Shown here: one piece after another, positions 7,832-16,574 of the stretch
Layout of the letters: the number at the start of each line of letters is the position of its first letter
How positions within the stretch are numbered: position 1 is the first letter of the stretch
Position numbers and translations under genes: made by a program
Notes under the pieces: model-generated
Told to the model about the DNA's origin: nothing
The model's input: only the letters and a program-made list of their open reading frames with translations
Database searches by the model: none
Origin: Azohydromonas lata NBRC 102462
Lineage (GTDB): Bacteria > Pseudomonadota > Gammaproteobacteria > Burkholderiales > Burkholderiaceae_C
Direction: 5' to 3'
NCBI RefSeq assembly: GCF_001571085.1
Contig: NZ_BCTC01000055.1
Span: 1-44,053, forward strand
DNA: 44,053 nucleotides

Positions 7832-9058
7832 TTACGGCTCAATGCCGACTCCAAGCAGCTTGCGCAGCCCCGAGGCGATCGGCCGTGCGCCTTGGCCCAG
7901 ACACACGGTGCGCCGCGGTGCCTTGCCAGCAGTCAGCAGCGGGATGGTTTCCAGATCCTCAGCCGCGCAGAAGAAGCGCTCGACCATGTGCATGCCGCCC
8001 TGACCCCAGTGGTCGACGTTGGCCAGCCAGGCCTGCATGCCGTAGACCGGCCAGCGGCGAAAATGTGCCCAGGCGCTGTCCTGGTCCGGCACGTCGCGCG
8101 CACCCGTGGCCGACAAGGCTTCGCGGTAGTGACGGATGAGCTCGGCCGCCGAGGAGCGACGCTCCTCGATCGTCAGGGCGCCCAGCATGAAGTAGGTGAC
8201 GTCACGCCAAGGCTGGCCCTGGCGCACCAGCTGCCAGTCGTGCCAGACACGCTCGCCGCCGGCACGCAGGAAACTGTTGCCCTGGTGCGAGTCGCCATGC
8301 ACCAGGCAGCGTGGCCCGGGCTGGGTGCGCGCGAACTCCGCCAGCTCGTCAAAGGCGTGCGCCAGCAGCGTCGGCTGGTCGTAAAGCCAGCGCGGCAGGA
8401 AGGCCTGGTAGCTCGGCTTGGCCAGGTTCAGCTTGATGTAGTTGTACATGCGCAGAACCTGGTCGGTGTCGACCGGCGTGTTCATGGAAGCCTGCAGCCA
8501 GGACTGTGCCGCCAGCAGCGGGCTGTCCCACAAGGCGCCATGCAGCGCCGCCAGCGACTCCAGGCCCCTGGCCACCCCGTCTACGCCGAGGTGGTGCGCG
8601 CTGTTGCCAAATTCGCCCTCGGCCGCGCCCAGGTCTTCCATCACCACGATGCCCCGGCCCCCACCGTCGCCGTCCCAGTCGGCGTAGTAAGAGCGCGGCA
8701 CCGGAGCTTGCAACTGGTCGCGCATCAGGTGGTAAAAACGTGCCTCCAACTCGCAGATATCCCCGCTCTCGAATCCCTCCGACCAGTTGGACTTCAGGCA
8801 TACCTGGCTGGGAATGCCGGCGGCTCGTCCAACCTCGTTGAGTTCCAGTGCCACGCGCAGCTTGGTGGTGTGGCTGTTTTTGATCTCCACCGCCGACAGG
8901 CCGTGCACCTCGATGCCGGTGTAGCGGTGCGCCAGCAGGCGGCTCAGCCACTGCGGGGTGACCTCGTGCAGGTGGCGTGGCAGGCGGCCTTGGCGTGTGG
9001 GGTAGGGACGGTCCGATGGCGTGGGCGGCGAGGCGTCGGCTGCGTGTGTCTGGAGCAT
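7832..9058 (-). CDS. Ecdysteroid-kinase-like/APH-fold phosphotransferase
   Basis: About 408-residue kinase-fold protein with the catalytic loop CLVHGDSHQGNSFL (canonical HGDxxxxN) and the downstream HDWQLVRQGQPWRDVTYFM, in which DW/RD supplies the metal-binding aspartates. Sequence style (VCLKSNWSEGF, VVMEDLGAAEGEF) is closer to the CHK/ecdysteroid-kinase-like branch than to antibiotic kinases. That branch includes enzymes acting on hydroxylated steroids or other small alcohols. The frame opens at 9094, but the Met at 9058 is chosen; neither start has a strong Shine-Dalgarno, so the N-terminus is uncertain. It is the first gene of a three-gene minus-strand unit with a second APH-fold kinase and a CapA-like protein, and is divergent from the histidine kinase gene. 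Confidence 0.82.
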   Translation of the reverse strand: MLQTHAADASPPTPSDRPYPTRQGRLPRHLHEVTPQWLSRLLAHRYTGIEVHGLSAVEIKNSHTTKLRVALELNEVGRAAGIPSQVCLKSNWSEGFESGDICELEARFYHLMRDQLQAPVPRSYYADWDGDGGGRGIVVMEDLGAAEGEFGNSAHHLGVDGVARGLESLAALHGALWDSPLLAAQSWLQASMNTPVDTDQVLRMYNYIKLNLAKPSYQAFLPRWLYDQPTLLAHAFDELAEFARTQPGPRCLVHGDSHQGNSFLRAGGERVWHDWQLVRQGQPWRDVTYFMLGALTIEERRSSAAELIRHYREALSATGARDVPDQDSAWAHFRRWPVYGMQAWLANVDHWGQGGMHMVERFFCAAEDLETIPLLTAGKAPRRTVCLGQGARPIASGLRKLLGVGIEP

Positions 9059-9315
9059 GCAGCCAGCGTAGCGAGCGCCCTGCGACGCGGGCAACCGCTA
9101 CGCTCAGCTTTGTCTATCGCCGAACGCGCCTGACGTATCGATGGCCGACGGGCTGGTATGGTTGGAATTTGTCACAAGTCAAGGGGCCGGATGTCGACAG
9201 GAAGAAACTGCACGGGTTGCCGGCAACTCCCCGTGACGAACACGGCAGCCCGCGGTGCAAACCTGCACAAGGCCGTCCAGCTCTTGCAGCTTCGGAATTT
9301 GCTCCTAAAACAAGA

Positions 9316-12042
9316 ATGATGGACAACCCCCATCGCCTGTGGAGCCTGCGCGACTTGGCGTTGCTGGCGCCTGAGCCCGAGTACGACGACCTCGTACGGG
9401 TGACGGCGCGGCTGTGCGGCACGGCCTCGGCTGCACTGACGCTCATGGATGGGGAGCAAACCTGGGTCAAGGCCTGCTTTGGCGCAGTGATGCCGGAGGT
9501 GGCGCAAGGCGTGTCGCTGTGCGCACAGGCCATCGCCGGCAGTGGTCTGTTCGTGCTGGAGGATGCCAGGCTCGACATCCGCTGGCGCGACAGTCCCCTG
9601 GTGAAGGAGGAGCCGCACATCGCCTTCTACGCCTGCGTGCCGCTCGTGCTGGAAAGCGGGGAGCGCGCAGGCATGCTGGAAGTATTCGATAGCGTGCCCC
9701 AACATCTCGACGCCGAGGCCGCGGACCTGCTGCGGCTCCAAGCGCGGCAGGCGGTGTGCCTGCTGCAGGCGCGCCTGGATCGACGGCGTCACCAGGAAAC
9801 CTCGCAGCGGCTGGAGGCGTTGCAGGCCGTGGGCCATGTCGGCACACGGGAGCTGGAGCTGGCAAGCCAGCGCCTGCGCCTGGCCTGTCGCCTGGGCCGG
9901 CTCAGCGCCTGGGACTTCGATGTCCCGCAGCAGGCCCTGCACTGGGACGAGGAGCTGTTCCACATCTTCGGCTTAGACGTGCACCAGCAGCCCGATGTGG
10001 CTCAGGTCTTCGAGCATTTCGCACCACCAGACCGGGAGCGGCTGCGCGCCGCGTTCGAGAGCTGCTGCCGCGACGCACGGCCCTACGACCTGGTCCTGCG
10101 GATGACCAACACCCGCGGCGAAGCACTGTGGACGCGCTCCATCGGCGAGGCGGTGCGGGATGCCGAAGGCCGTGTCGTGCGCGTGCAAGGCGCATTCCAG
10201 GACATCACGCAGCAGGTGCACGCCGTCGAGGAGAGAAACCGCGTCGGGCGCCAGCTCGAAGCGACGCTGGAGCGCATGAGCGACGGCTTTTACCTCCTCG
10301 ACCGCGACTGGCGCATGCTCTACTTCAACGCTGCGGCCGAACAGGTGCTGGCCAAGCCACGCGCCGCGGTGCTGGGGCGCCGCGTCTGGGAGGTATTTGC
10401 CGGGATTGTCGGCTCGGAGCTCGAGCGCACCTACCGCGATGTCATGGCGAGCGGCCGCACTGCGCGGCTGGAGTATCACTACCTGCGCCAGGATCGCTGG
10501 TACGACGTCACCGCGTACTCGTCCGACGAAGGCTTGGCGGTCTACTTCCGCGACATCACCGAGCGGCGCGCCGAGATAGAAACCTGGCGTCTTCTGGCCG
10601 AGGCCATGCCACTGATCGTGTGGACGGCGCGCACCGATGGGCAGGTCGACTACGTCAGTCCGGCACTTTCCTGCTATGCCGGCTTGCCGGGCGAGCGGTT
10701 GCTGTCCGAAGGCTTCGATGCCCTGGTGCATGCGCAGGATCGGGCCCAAGCAAGGGACGCCTGGAACAGGGCGGTCCAGACTGGACAGCCTTTAGAGGTC
10801 GAGCTGCGGCTCAGGCGGGCTGACGGGGTCTACCGCTGGCATCAGGCACGTGCGGTGCTGGTATCCACCGAGAAGAGCGGTACCCGCAAGTGGTACGGAT
10901 CGTCCATCGACATCGACGACAACAAGCGGCTGGAGCAGTCCGCGCGCGCGCTGGCCCGTCGGCTGGAGTCCACGATGGAAAGCATCACGGACGGCATCTT
11001 CGCGCTGGATCGCGAGTGGCGCTTCACGCTGCTCAACCGGCAGGCCGAGGTGATGCTCAAGCGCCCACGCGACGAACTGCTGGGTCGCAACATCTGGCGG
11101 GAGTTCCCGCAGGCAGCCGGTTCGGAGTTCCAGCGACAGTATGAGCAGTGCCTGGCCAGCGGACGCATCGTTCGCTTCGAGGAACCGTTCGCACCACTGG
11201 GCGCCCACTTTGAAATCACGGCCTATCCCGCTGAGGAGGGCCTGACGGTGTTCTTCCGGGATGTCACGCAGCTCAAGCAGGCCCAGAGCGACCGCGCTGC
11301 GCGCGAGGCAGCGGAACAGGCCAACCAGGCCAAGAGCCGATTCCTTACGCACATCAGCCACGAGCTGCGTACGCCGCTGAATGCCATCCTGGGTTTTGCG
11401 CAGCTGATGCAGCTGGACGCGCAGACGCCGCTGGCGCCCAACCATGTCGAGTGGGTGCGCAAGATCCATGCTGCCGGTGAGCACCTGCTGGCCATGATCA
11501 GCGAGATGCTGGACCTTGCCCGCATCGAGGCCCGGGGTATCGAGCTGCGCCTGGAGTTGCTGGACATTCACGCGGTAGCCACGGCCAGCCTGGACGTCAT
11601 GGAGCCTCAGGCGGCGGCTGCCGGTGTGTTGCTCACCAACGATGTCCCCATCGGGCTGCCGGCGGTACAGGCCGACGCCCTGCGGCTGCGCCAAGTGCTG
11701 CTTAACCTGGTGTCCAATGCCGTGAAGTACAACCGTCGCGGTGGCTGGGTGCGCGTGTCGGCCCAGGTTGTCGGCGACCGCATGCGCCTTGACGTGGAAG
11801 ACACCGGGCCGGGCTTGAGCGACGAGCAGCTCGAGCAACTGTTCCAGCCTTTCAAGCGCCTGGGTGCCGAGCGCTCGAAGGTCGAAGGCACCGGTATCGG
11901 GCTCGTGATCGCCCGACGGCTGGCGCAGCTCATGCACGGCGACTTGCGCGCCGCCAGGGGAGTTGCTGGCGGCAGCGTGTTCACGCTGGAGCTTCCGATT
12001 GTCGGGGCTGCGGCCGATCCGGACCAGTCCCCAACGGGCTGA
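9316..12042 (+). CDS. GAF/multi-PAS sensor histidine kinase (hybrid-less)
   Basis: 908-residue sensor kinase. Order: GAF-like domain (about 20-165), four PAS/PAC repeats (about 190-305, 315-420, 425-540 and 550-655), a HisKA dimerisation domain with the phosphoacceptor His682 in ISHELRTPLNAILG, and a HATPase domain with LVSNAVKYN (N box), VEDTGPGL (G1) and GTGIGLVIARRL (G2). No transmembrane segment is apparent, so it is probably cytosolic and reads an internal signal. PAS2 and PAS4 are close relatives (both contain a DRxWR...N segment and end in FRD(I/V)T), suggesting internal duplication. The ATG at 9316 is chosen; the open frame extends upstream to 8977 over another gene's 5' end. No response regulator is adjacent, so its partner is unknown. 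Confidence 0.93.
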   Translation: MMDNPHRLWSLRDLALLAPEPEYDDLVRVTARLCGTASAALTLMDGEQTWVKACFGAVMPEVAQGVSLCAQAIAGSGLFVLEDARLDIRWRDSPLVKEEPHIAFYACVPLVLESGERAGMLEVFDSVPQHLDAEAADLLRLQARQAVCLLQARLDRRRHQETSQRLEALQAVGHVGTRELELASQRLRLACRLGRLSAWDFDVPQQALHWDEELFHIFGLDVHQQPDVAQVFEHFAPPDRERLRAAFESCCRDARPYDLVLRMTNTRGEALWTRSIGEAVRDAEGRVVRVQGAFQDITQQVHAVEERNRVGRQLEATLERMSDGFYLLDRDWRMLYFNAAAEQVLAKPRAAVLGRRVWEVFAGIVGSELERTYRDVMASGRTARLEYHYLRQDRWYDVTAYSSDEGLAVYFRDITERRAEIETWRLLAEAMPLIVWTARTDGQVDYVSPALSCYAGLPGERLLSEGFDALVHAQDRAQARDAWNRAVQTGQPLEVELRLRRADGVYRWHQARAVLVSTEKSGTRKWYGSSIDIDDNKRLEQSARALARRLESTMESITDGIFALDREWRFTLLNRQAEVMLKRPRDELLGRNIWREFPQAAGSEFQRQYEQCLASGRIVRFEEPFAPLGAHFEITAYPAEEGLTVFFRDVTQLKQAQSDRAAREAAEQANQAKSRFLTHISHELRTPLNAILGFAQLMQLDAQTPLAPNHVEWVRKIHAAGEHLLAMISEMLDLARIEARGIELRLELLDIHAVATASLDVMEPQAAAAGVLLTNDVPIGLPAVQADALRLRQVLLNLVSNAVKYNRRGGWVRVSAQVVGDRMRLDVEDTGPGLSDEQLEQLFQPFKRLGAERSKVEGTGIGLVIARRLAQLMHGDLRAARGVAGGSVFTLELPIVGAAADPDQSPTG

Positions 12043-12246
12043 ACGTGTTCGACAGGCATGGCGCGAGGGGCTGCAGCGGCGGCTCCTCACAGCCTGTCAC
12101 TGCATCGCGCTGTCGGCCGATGCCCTTGGTGCACAGGGCCGGGTGCGCATGCACGCCACGCTTCGGCAGCTTCTGGACCAGGCCAGCTGATGACCCTGTG
12201 TCGTGCAGCAACTCGATGCGCAGTCTCACCGGACGTGCAGCCTTGA

Positions 12247-13407
12247 TCAGCCGACATGCTTGTCGAGTGCACCGGCGTCGTTGCCAACGACCCGGTCCCG
12301 CTGCTGCTTGGCGATGTAGAGCCGGCGGTCAGCGCAGCTCAGCAGGCGCTGCAGGTCGCACTGCAGCGCGGGCTCCGTTGTGCTGGCCACGCCTGCACTG
12401 AACCGAATGGGGGGCAATGCGCTGTCGGCCAGGAGGTTGGCCCGTACGCGCTCGGCCACGCGGACGGCTTCGGCGGCGGCGGTATCGGGCAGCACGAAGA
12501 GAAACTCCTCGCCGCCCCAGCGGCCCAGCAGATCGCTGCGCCGCAACCCGGCCCGCGCGCGTGCCACGAAGCGTTTGAGAACCGTGTCGCCTACATCATG
12601 GCCGTGCTGGTCATTGATCTTCTTGAAATGATCCAGGTCACACAGCACCACCGACAGCGGTTGGCCGCGGCGGGCGCGCGCGAGCTCGCGCTCGAGTTGC
12701 GGCAACAGGCCGTGACGGTTGAGCGCACCGGTGAGGGCGTCGGTCATGGCGGTGGCGGCGAGCTTTTCGCGCAGGTCCTGGTACAGGCACTGCAGGAAAC
12801 CTGCTGTACTGAACAGCGCCCACAGCATCTCTACCAGCAGCCCGCGCCGGGCTACCTGTTCCGAGGACGCAGCTGACGTGTCCAGCAGGAGCAGGTTGCT
12901 GATCAACATCAGCCCCGCCGTCGCAGCCAGCAGCCGTCCGCCCCAGGTGCGGCGTGCCAGCATCAGTGCCTCGCGCAGCAGCAGCATGCCCACGAGCAGC
13001 AGCCCGGCCAGGAAGATGTACAGAAACACCGTGATGTCCAGGACGGTATCCAAGGCGACCACGGTGGCACCCGCCAGCAGCGAGTGGCATAGCAGGCGGC
13101 TGCGGCGCACTTCGCACCCGCGCAGGCCACGCAGCCCCATGGCCTGCCAGTACAGGCCGCACAGCATCAGCGGCAGCATCAGTGTCATGCCCGGCAGATG
13201 CAGGCCCAGGAACGCGAAGACCTCCTCCAGCGGGGTCATCAACCGGGAGAGGATCAACAAGGACGCACCGATGAGCCAGGTGTCGAGCCGGACCGCGGCC
13301 GTATCCAGGCCCAGCCGCGTGACCAGCAGCACCACCCCCATGGCCGAGGCAAGGATGATGTTGAAGACAACGAGGGCCGGGGTGTCGATCAGGGTCAGGG
13401 CATGCAT
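12247..13407 (-). CDS. Membrane-bound diguanylate cyclase (GGDEF)
   Basis: About 386-residue protein with six or seven predicted hydrophobic segments in the first 210 residues and a C-terminal GGDEF domain. DALTGALNRHGLLPQLERE starts the domain, CDLDHFKKINDQHGHDVGD gives the metal-binding region, and GRWGGEEFLFVLP is an active GGEEF site. RRSD lies five residues before GGEEF and matches the inhibitory RxxD c-di-GMP site, so product inhibition is expected. Known role of the family: making c-di-GMP from two GTP. The ATG at 13407 puts the first hydrophobic segment near the N-terminus; an upstream ATG at 13467 is possible. It follows a periplasmic binding protein and a porin gene on the same strand, a layout that may link an envelope cue to c-di-GMP. 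Confidence 0.9.
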   Translation of the reverse strand: MHALTLIDTPALVVFNIILASAMGVVLLVTRLGLDTAAVRLDTWLIGASLLILSRLMTPLEEVFAFLGLHLPGMTLMLPLMLCGLYWQAMGLRGLRGCEVRRSRLLCHSLLAGATVVALDTVLDITVFLYIFLAGLLLVGMLLLREALMLARRTWGGRLLAATAGLMLISNLLLLDTSAASSEQVARRGLLVEMLWALFSTAGFLQCLYQDLREKLAATAMTDALTGALNRHGLLPQLERELARARRGQPLSVVLCDLDHFKKINDQHGHDVGDTVLKRFVARARAGLRRSDLLGRWGGEEFLFVLPDTAAAEAVRVAERVRANLLADSALPPIRFSAGVASTTEPALQCDLQRLLSCADRRLYIAKQQRDRVVGNDAGALDKHVG

Positions 13408-13457
13408 GTTTGCGCTATCGGCCGCTGCGCAGCCGGCTCGATGCCGCGGCGGGCGCA

Positions 13458-13479
13458 GCGTGTGCACTGCTGCACACGC
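13458..13479. repeat. Perfect hairpin between binding-protein gene and diguanylate cyclase gene
   Basis: The arms gcgtgtgca and tgcacacgc form a 9-bp perfect inverted repeat with a 4-base loop (ctgc). It lies in the 165-bp gap upstream of the diguanylate cyclase start. There is no T-tract, so it is more likely an RNA stem that attenuates or stabilises the transcript, or an operator, than a simple terminator. Confidence 0.45.
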
Positions 13480-13572
13480 CCGGGCCCCATGCCATGCCCA
13501 GGACGCGGGCCCCGGGTCGGCCCTGCACGCAGGGCTCGATGCAGGAAGGGGATGCCGCCAGGTGCGCCGGGC

Positions 13573-13971
13573 TCAGTCGAGGTCGAGCAGAACCTTGATG
13601 CTGTCATCCACGGCCGCCTTGTCGATGTAGCCTACCGCCTTGGGGTTGGCCGCCACGGTCTTCTTTACCTCGGCGGCGTTGGCAAGTTCCCTGGGCGCCT
13701 GTCCCTTGCCCGAGAACAGCAGGCGCGACCAGATGGCCTTCACCTGCGCCAAGTCGCGCCCGGCCACCTTCCTGTAGAAAGCGGCGCGGATGGGGGACGA
13801 ATCCGACTGGTCCAGCGGCGTCAGCGCGGTGCTCCTGCCCAGGAAAATCGCGGCCGCCTGCTCCTTGCTCAGTGCCGGGGCCAACGGGTGGCCAACGACC
13901 ACGATGCCGGCGTGGGCGCTGGTCAGCACCAGCGTCAATGCGACGCCTGCAACGACTTGCCTCTTGCGCAT
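13573..13971 (-). CDS. Small periplasmic phosphate-binding-like (PstS-family) protein
   Basis: 132-residue protein with an N-terminal signal peptide (MRKRQVVAGVALTLVLTSAHA, cleavage probably after AHA). The mature part, GIVVVGHPLAPALSKEQAAAIFLG followed by PLDQSDSSPIRAAFYRKVAGRD and KAVGYIDKAAV, matches the compact phosphate ABC-type substrate-binding proteins (PBP-like-2) that lack transporter partners. It covers only about one lobe of a full PstS. It lies 14 bp after the porin gene and upstream of the diguanylate cyclase. No ABC permease or ATPase is nearby, so a sensory role in the periplasm is more likely than uptake. The ligand is not identified. Confidence 0.82.
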   Translation of the reverse strand: MRKRQVVAGVALTLVLTSAHAGIVVVGHPLAPALSKEQAAAIFLGRSTALTPLDQSDSSPIRAAFYRKVAGRDLAQVKAIWSRLLFSGKGQAPRELANAAEVKKTVAANPKAVGYIDKAAVDDSIKVLLDLD

Positions 13972-13985
13972 CCCTATGGCCTGCT

Positions 13986-15053
13986 TCAGAACACGAAGTC
14001 CATGGCCACGCTCATCGCGCGCACGCTGGGTTGCCTGGCAGTGAAGGCCGGCGTCGGATCGACGAAGGCGTATTTCGAGTGCCGAGTGGCTTCGATCTGG
14101 GCCTTCAACGCCACGTTGCGGGCCACGTCCCAGCGCAGGCCCACCGCTCGCGTCGTGCCGTCCGGCGCGTTGACGCCGAAAGAAAGGCCTTCAGGCATGA
14201 AGCGGGCATAGGTCGCGTAGGGCGTCAAGCTGCCCAGGCGCAAGCCGGCACTGACGTAGAAGGCGGCGTGGTCGAGCAGACCCATGGCGCTGTAGCTGCG
14301 CCAGATGTATTCGCCCACCGCAATGAACCTGCCGTCGTCGTACTGCGCGCCGAGGTCGGTGAAGGTGTCGTCGCCGCTGGGGACCGGAGTACCAGAAAAC
14401 GTCGCCCCCTTGCCCAGCGTCCTGCTGGCGCGCAACGTCCACGCGTTCCTTTCCGCCGTGACCGCCACCGAGTAAAGCCGCCGGTATTTCAGGTCGGTCC
14501 TGACTGCCAGGAACAGCGGCGCCTCGCTGGTGCCTGCCGAGGCTTGCACGCCCAGGTTGACTGGACCGTCACTGCTGCGCCACAGCAGCTGTGCGCCATC
14601 GAAGGACGTGTGCGCGTAAGGACCGTACACCTCGTTGGGGGCACGCAGCCAATGGCTGGCGTAGCCGACGTTGCGGGTGTCCGAGACCATGAAGATGGGC
14701 AGCACCAAGCGGCCCGCGCGCAGGTCCAGGCCTTGCATCGGCGTGGACTGGACATACAGCCACTCGAGCTGGGGACCTTCCCGGCCATCACGCCGGCTGG
14801 CCAGCACCTGGCCCACGGCGGAGAAGACCTCGTCGACGTGCAGTGTGGCCTGCAGGCCCAGGCGCGAGTCCACCCCAAGGTCCACCGAGCGGTCCGCGCC
14901 CTTGTGCTGGCGGGGACCGCTGCGGAACTGGACTTCGTCGGTAGAGGCCCTCACTGCACCCAGCGTGCCATAGCCGCCGAAAGTGAAGGACGCCTCGGCG
15001 CAGGCACCGAATGCACACGCGCCCAGAGCAGCCAACACGGCTACCGTGCGCAT
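13986..15053 (-). CDS. Outer-membrane porin-like beta-barrel protein
   Basis: About 355-residue protein with a signal peptide (MRTVAVLAALGACAFGACAEA) followed by alternating short amphipathic beta-strand segments and a C-terminal Phe (...VAMDFVF), the classical outer-membrane barrel end signal. FTFGGYGTLGAVRAS begins the mature barrel; LGVDSRLGLQATLHVD and LEWLYVQSTPMQGLDLRAGRLVLP resemble porin strands of the OprO/OprP-like or trimeric porin style. The frame extends to 15125, but the Met at 15053 gives a normal signal peptide. It shares a transcription unit with the small phosphate-binding-like protein. The solute specificity is unknown. Confidence 0.8.
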   Translation of the reverse strand: MRTVAVLAALGACAFGACAEASFTFGGYGTLGAVRASTDEVQFRSGPRQHKGADRSVDLGVDSRLGLQATLHVDEVFSAVGQVLASRRDGREGPQLEWLYVQSTPMQGLDLRAGRLVLPIFMVSDTRNVGYASHWLRAPNEVYGPYAHTSFDGAQLLWRSSDGPVNLGVQASAGTSEAPLFLAVRTDLKYRRLYSVAVTAERNAWTLRASRTLGKGATFSGTPVPSGDDTFTDLGAQYDDGRFIAVGEYIWRSYSAMGLLDHAAFYVSAGLRLGSLTPYATYARFMPEGLSFGVNAPDGTTRAVGLRWDVARNVALKAQIEATRHSKYAFVDPTPAFTARQPSVRAMSVAMDFVF

Positions 15054-15223
15054 GGGAGGGAATGTCTCGTACATCGCGTTCTTGATTGCGTCACCGTGCC
15101 GCCCTTCGGGCTTGAGGGGCGGCACGCAGGCAGCAGGCTGCTCGGGAAGCCCTTGTCAGGCACTGTCCGAGTCAGGTGCGTTCGCTGGTGCCTGCTGCGG
15201 TATCGGCAATCGGCCACAGGAAT

Positions 15224-15251
15224 GTGAACGGCGGATTGCCAAACCGTTCAC
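15224..15251. promoter_or_regulatory. Inverted repeat upstream of porin operon
   Basis: GTGAACGG (15224-15231) and CCGTTCAC (15244-15251) form a perfect 8-bp inverted repeat with a 12-base spacer. It lies about 170 bp upstream of the porin start, in the gap after the preceding MFS gene. The spacing differs by one base from the TGAACA-N13-TGTTCA sites elsewhere in the window, so it is probably a different regulator's site, or part of a terminator for the upstream operon. Confidence 0.4.
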
Positions 15252-15305
15252 GTTCTGCAGTTCATTGAGCACCGGGATAACCCTGGAACGTGCTCCTGCT
15301 CGGTG

Positions 15306-16574
15306 TCACTCCATCGCTGCCGCGCCACGGGCCGCACCAGGGGGGTGGCACGGCTCAGGGGCAGCTCGCTCATCGATGCTGACACGCCGGGTCACGAGCA
15401 GCAGCACCACGGCTGCCGCCGCCGACCCCAGCAGCGCGGTGGTCAGCGAGGAGCGATCCGCGACGGCACCCCATAGCGCCGCACCGCCGGCACTGCCGCC
15501 CATGATGCTCATCTGGTAGATCGCCATGCCGCGCGCGCGCAGCGCGGTGGGCAGCACGAGCTGAGCCGACATGGTCAGCGTGTTGGCCACGCACAGCCAC
15601 ACCGCGCCCGACAGCGCCAGCGCCGGCGCCAGTGTCCAGGCATCGGGAGCCCACACGGCGGCCACGGTAGCCGCGGCGTAGAGCCACACGCCGGCGTCCA
15701 CGATTCGATCGCGCGCTGCCGCAGCCGGCAAGCGGGGCAGGGCGAACGCGGCCAGCACGGCCCCGGCGCCCATGGCCGCCAGCAGCGCGGTGTACGTGGT
15801 GGCATCGGCGCCGATGCGCTTGGCCAGCAGTGGCAGCAGGGCCACCAGCGCCACCGACTGCGTGAAGAAGACAAAGGCGCGCAGCAGCACGGCCCGCAGC
15901 ACGGGCGAACCGTGCACATGGCGCAGGCCCTGGCCGATTGCCGACAGCATGGGCGTGCGTGCCGCGGGCCTGGCATGCGTGGCCACGCGGGCACGCAGGA
16001 TCAGCCAGCATGCCAGTACCGACATCGCAGCATTGAGGACGAACACCGCCACGGTGCCCAACGAGGCCAGCACGGCACCCGCCACGATCGGACCGACAAC
16101 CCGCGTCAGGTTGATGGCCACGGCGTTGAGCGTGAGCGCTGCGGCCAGCTGCTCGCGCGGCACCATGTCGGGCACCAGCGCTGAAAACACCGGAAAGCGC
16201 AGCGCCAGACCCACGCCGTTGAGCAGGCATAACACCAGCAGCGTGACGGGCGTCATCGCATCGGTCGCCGCCAGCACGGCCAGCACCGCGGCCGTCAGCG
16301 CGATCCAGGCCTGTGCGAAGGCCAGGAAGCGCCGGCGCTCCAGCGAATCGGCCAATGCGCCACTGGCCAGCCCAAGCAGGAACAGCGGCAGCGTGCCTGC
16401 AGCCTGCACGCCGGCCACCAGCAGCGGGCTGTCGGTGAGCTGCGCCATGCGCCAGGCCGCGACCACCTCGTGCATCCACATGGTCATGTTGCCGGCCAGC
16501 CAGGCCAGCCACAGCATGCGAAACGCCGGGCGTGACAAGGGGGCCCGCAGCCCGGGCGTCGCGTCCTCAGCCAC
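15306..16574 (-). CDS. MFS transporter (MFS_3 / EntS-like)
   Basis: 422-residue integral membrane protein with about 12 hydrophobic helices. The segment RPAFRMLWLAWLAGNMTMWMHEVVAAWRMAQLTDSPLL and the loop GALADSLERRRFLAF are typical of the MFS_3 branch, which contains EntS-type exporters. Known role: proton-driven export of small hydrophobic molecules. A GTG start overlaps the upstream SDR stop by 8 bp, so it is the last gene of the 12.5 kb minus-strand operon. Context suggests export of a substrate, dead-end product or toxic intermediate. Export rather than import is inferred from family only. Confidence 0.85.
   Translation of the reverse strand: MAEDATPGLRAPLSRPAFRMLWLAWLAGNMTMWMHEVVAAWRMAQLTDSPLLVAGVQAAGTLPLFLLGLASGALADSLERRRFLAFAQAWIALTAAVLAVLAATDAMTPVTLLVLCLLNGVGLALRFPVFSALVPDMVPREQLAAALTLNAVAINLTRVVGPIVAGAVLASLGTVAVFVLNAAMSVLACWLILRARVATHARPAARTPMLSAIGQGLRHVHGSPVLRAVLLRAFVFFTQSVALVALLPLLAKRIGADATTYTALLAAMGAGAVLAAFALPRLPAAAARDRIVDAGVWLYAAATVAAVWAPDAWTLAPALALSGAVWLCVANTLTMSAQLVLPTALRARGMAIYQMSIMGGSAGGAALWGAVADRSSLTTALLGSAAAAVVLLLVTRRVSIDERAAPEPCHPPGAARGAAAME

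Noticed and set aside
7616-9133. 505-residue open frame on the plus strand
   Set aside because: Antisense to the two APH-fold kinases, which have conserved catalytic loops. No family features are seen in the antisense reading.
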